Below the pieces are notes generated by a model that was not told the origin of the DNA, did no database searches, and worked only from the letters and a program-made list of their open reading frames with translations. Positions 62,486 through 64,000 of a DNA stretch of 64,000 nt are shown piece after piece. Location: contig NW_027526697.1 in assembly GCF_052857255.1 (NCBI RefSeq), positions 1 through 64,000 of the forward strand, read 5' to 3'. Within the stretch, counting starts at the first letter, position 1; every line of letters begins with the position of its first letter. This stretch comes from Amblyomma americanum (Eukaryota; Arthropoda; Arachnida; Ixodida; Ixodidae). The position numbers were made by a program, and so were the translations under genes.

Positions 62486-64000
62486 TCAGTTTTACAAGTG
62501 TTCCTCTGATACGCGTCTAAACTTTTTCTCTTATAACTGCGCGAAAAGCATGTATTCGTGCCTAATACAACGAAACAAGCTGTTTTAGACCGAAACGAGC
62601 TGAATCTGAACACATCGGTTTTACAAGTGTCCCTGTGACACGCGTCAAAACTTTTTCTCTTATAACTGCGCGAAAAGCATGTATTCTTGCTTAATACAGC
62701 GAAACAAGCTGTTTTAGACCGAAACGAGCTAAATCACAACACATCGGTTTTACAAGTGTTTCTCTGATACGCGTCTAAACTTTTTCTCTTATAACTGCGC
62801 GAAAAGCATGTATTCGTGCTAAATACAACGAAACAAGCTGTTTTAGACCGAAACGAGCTAAATCTGAACACATCGGTTTTACAAGTGTCCCTGTGACACG
62901 CGTCAAAACATTTTCTCTTATAACTGCGCGAAAAGCATGTATTCTTGCTTAATACAGCGAAACAAGCTGTTTTAGACCGAAACGAGCTAAATCACAACAC
63001 ATCGGTTTTACAAGTGTTCCTCTGATACGCGTCAAAACTTTTTCTCTTATAACTGCGCGAAAAGCATGTATTCGTGCTTAATACAACGAAACAAGCTGTT
63101 TTAGACCAAAACGAGCTAGATCTGAACACATCGGTTTTCCAAGTGTTCCTTTGATACGCGTCAAAACTTTTTCTCTTATAACTGCGCGATAAGCATGTAT
63201 TCCTGCTTAATACAACGAAACAAGCTGTTTTAGACCGAAACGAGACAAATCACAACACATCGGTATTACAAGTGTTCCACGTGATACTCGTCAAAACTTT
63301 TTCTCTTATAACTGCGCGAAAAGCATGTATTCGTGCTTAATACAACGAAACAAGCTGTTTTAGACCAAAACGAGCTAAATCTGAACACATCGGTTTTACA
63401 AGTGTCCCTGTGACACGCGTCAAAACTTTTTCTCTTATAACTGCGCGAAAAGCATGTATTCTTGCTCAATACAGCGAAACAAGCTGTTTTAGACCAAAAC
63501 GAGCTGAATCTGAACACATCGGTTTTACCAGTGTCCCTGTGACACGCGTCAAAACTTTTTCTCTTATAACTGCGCGAAAAGCATGTATTCTTGCTTAATA
63601 CAGCGAAACAAGCTGTTTTAGACCGAAACGAGCTAAATTACAACACATCGGTTTTACAAGTGTTCCTCTGATACGCGTCTAAACTTTTTCTCTTATAACT
63701 GCGCGAAAAGCATGTATTCGTGCTAAATACAACGAAACAAGCTGTTTTACACCGAAACGAGCTAAATCTGATCACATCGGTTTTACAAGTGTCCCTGTGA
63801 CACGCGTCAAAACATTTTCTCTTATAACTGCGCGAAAAGCATGTATTCTTGCTTAATACAGCGAAACAAGCTGTTTTAGACCGAAACGAGCTAAATGACA
63901 ACACATCGGTTTTACAAGTGTTCCTCTGATACGCGTCAAAACTTATTCTCTTATAACTGCGCGAAAAGCATGTGTTCGTGCTTAATACAACGAAACAAGC
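62486..64000. repeat. 18-monomer HOR unit, cut by window end
   Basis: It follows the undeleted 2,323-bp order, including both monomers missing from the preceding unit and the tttaccagtg monomer near 63527. The window ends inside the 'gtgttcg' monomer that follows 'cttattctc', so the array continues beyond the window. Confidence 0.82.

Larger units (their letters stand above)
1..64000. repeat. 129-bp satellite array, whole window
   Basis: The anchor 'gatacgcgtc' and its variants (gacacgcgtc, gatactcgtc, aatacgcgtc, gacatgcctt) recurs every 128 to 130 bp from the first to the last base, for example at 130, 260, 389 and 518. That gives about 496 monomers, all in one orientation. A consensus monomer reads, in order: gatacgcgtc, an A4-C-T5 tract, 'ctcttataac', 'tgcgcgaaaagcatg', 'attcttgcttaatac', 'agcgaaacaagctg', 'ttttagaccgaaacgagc', 'taaatcacaacacatcgg', 'ttttacaagtgttcctct'. 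GC is 50/129 by my count. No unique sequence, inverted monomer or inserted element was seen. Every stretch without a gene in this window holds this satellite. The family name is not recognised; centromeric or other heterochromatic location is inference. Confidence 0.98.

Noticed and set aside
1..64000. CRISPR array
   Set aside because: There is no alternation of constant repeats with unrelated spacers. The whole 129-bp unit is conserved, and no cas genes are present.
1..64000. Transposable element or retroviral insertion in the array
   Set aside because: The anchor spacing never departs from monomer multiples by an amount that would fit an insertion. No terminal repeats or coding domains are seen.
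1..64000. Inverted segments within the array
   Set aside because: Every monomer reads with 'cgcgtcaaaac' or a close variant on the plus strand. I found no block in reverse orientation.

Overview
The whole 64 kb window is one uninterrupted head-to-tail satellite DNA array. The basic monomer is 129 bp (about 39% GC), repeated roughly 496 times in a single orientation. I found no single-copy sequence, protein-coding gene, RNA gene, transposon or CRISPR array. This points to a eukaryotic chromosome, in a centromeric, pericentromeric, subtelomeric or other heterochromatic block. I do not recognise the monomer as a named satellite family. CpG is not depleted (8 CpG per consensus monomer by my count, about 4.7 expected from base composition), which argues weakly against a heavily CpG-methylated vertebrate genome. 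Insect, other invertebrate, plant or another eukaryote all remain possible.

Layout. (1) 1 to about 12.6 kb: monomers arranged in irregular higher-order repeats (HORs) of 4 to 16 monomers, with a repeat spacing of about 5.67 kb, and many private one-base homopolymer indels that look like lower consensus quality. (2) About 13.5 to 47.9 kb: a 17,319-bp segment present twice in tandem. The copies are nearly identical; I found six substitutions and one two-monomer deletion by eye. Inside each copy is a 28-monomer HOR of exactly 3,586 bp, two full units plus flanking partial units, followed by 15-monomer (about 1.93 kb) and 6-monomer (775 bp) HORs. (3) About 46.9 to 51 kb: 18-monomer units of about 2,324 bp built from the hexamer. 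(4) About 51 to 64 kb: a different HOR family of 16 and 18 monomers (2,065 and 2,323 bp) carrying private variants, interrupted by a second indel-rich stretch at about 55.0 to 57.1 kb.

Biology. Monomers fall into two main classes that partly alternate. Class a has 'cagcg' near position 61 and 'tcacaac' near position 98. Class b has 'caacg' and 'tctgaac' at those places. Truncated monomers of 82, 100 and 121 bp act as heritable marks, because each recurs wherever its parent HOR was amplified. The pattern of nested tandem duplication, in-register deletion of whole monomers, and short conversion-like patches is what unequal exchange and break repair produce in satellite arrays. Open reading frames in the window, up to 186 codons, are a by-product of the 129-bp period being divisible by three and are not annotated as genes. 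No previously undescribed protein-based system is visible. The notable content is the multi-level repeat architecture and its implications for array evolution and assembly accuracy.
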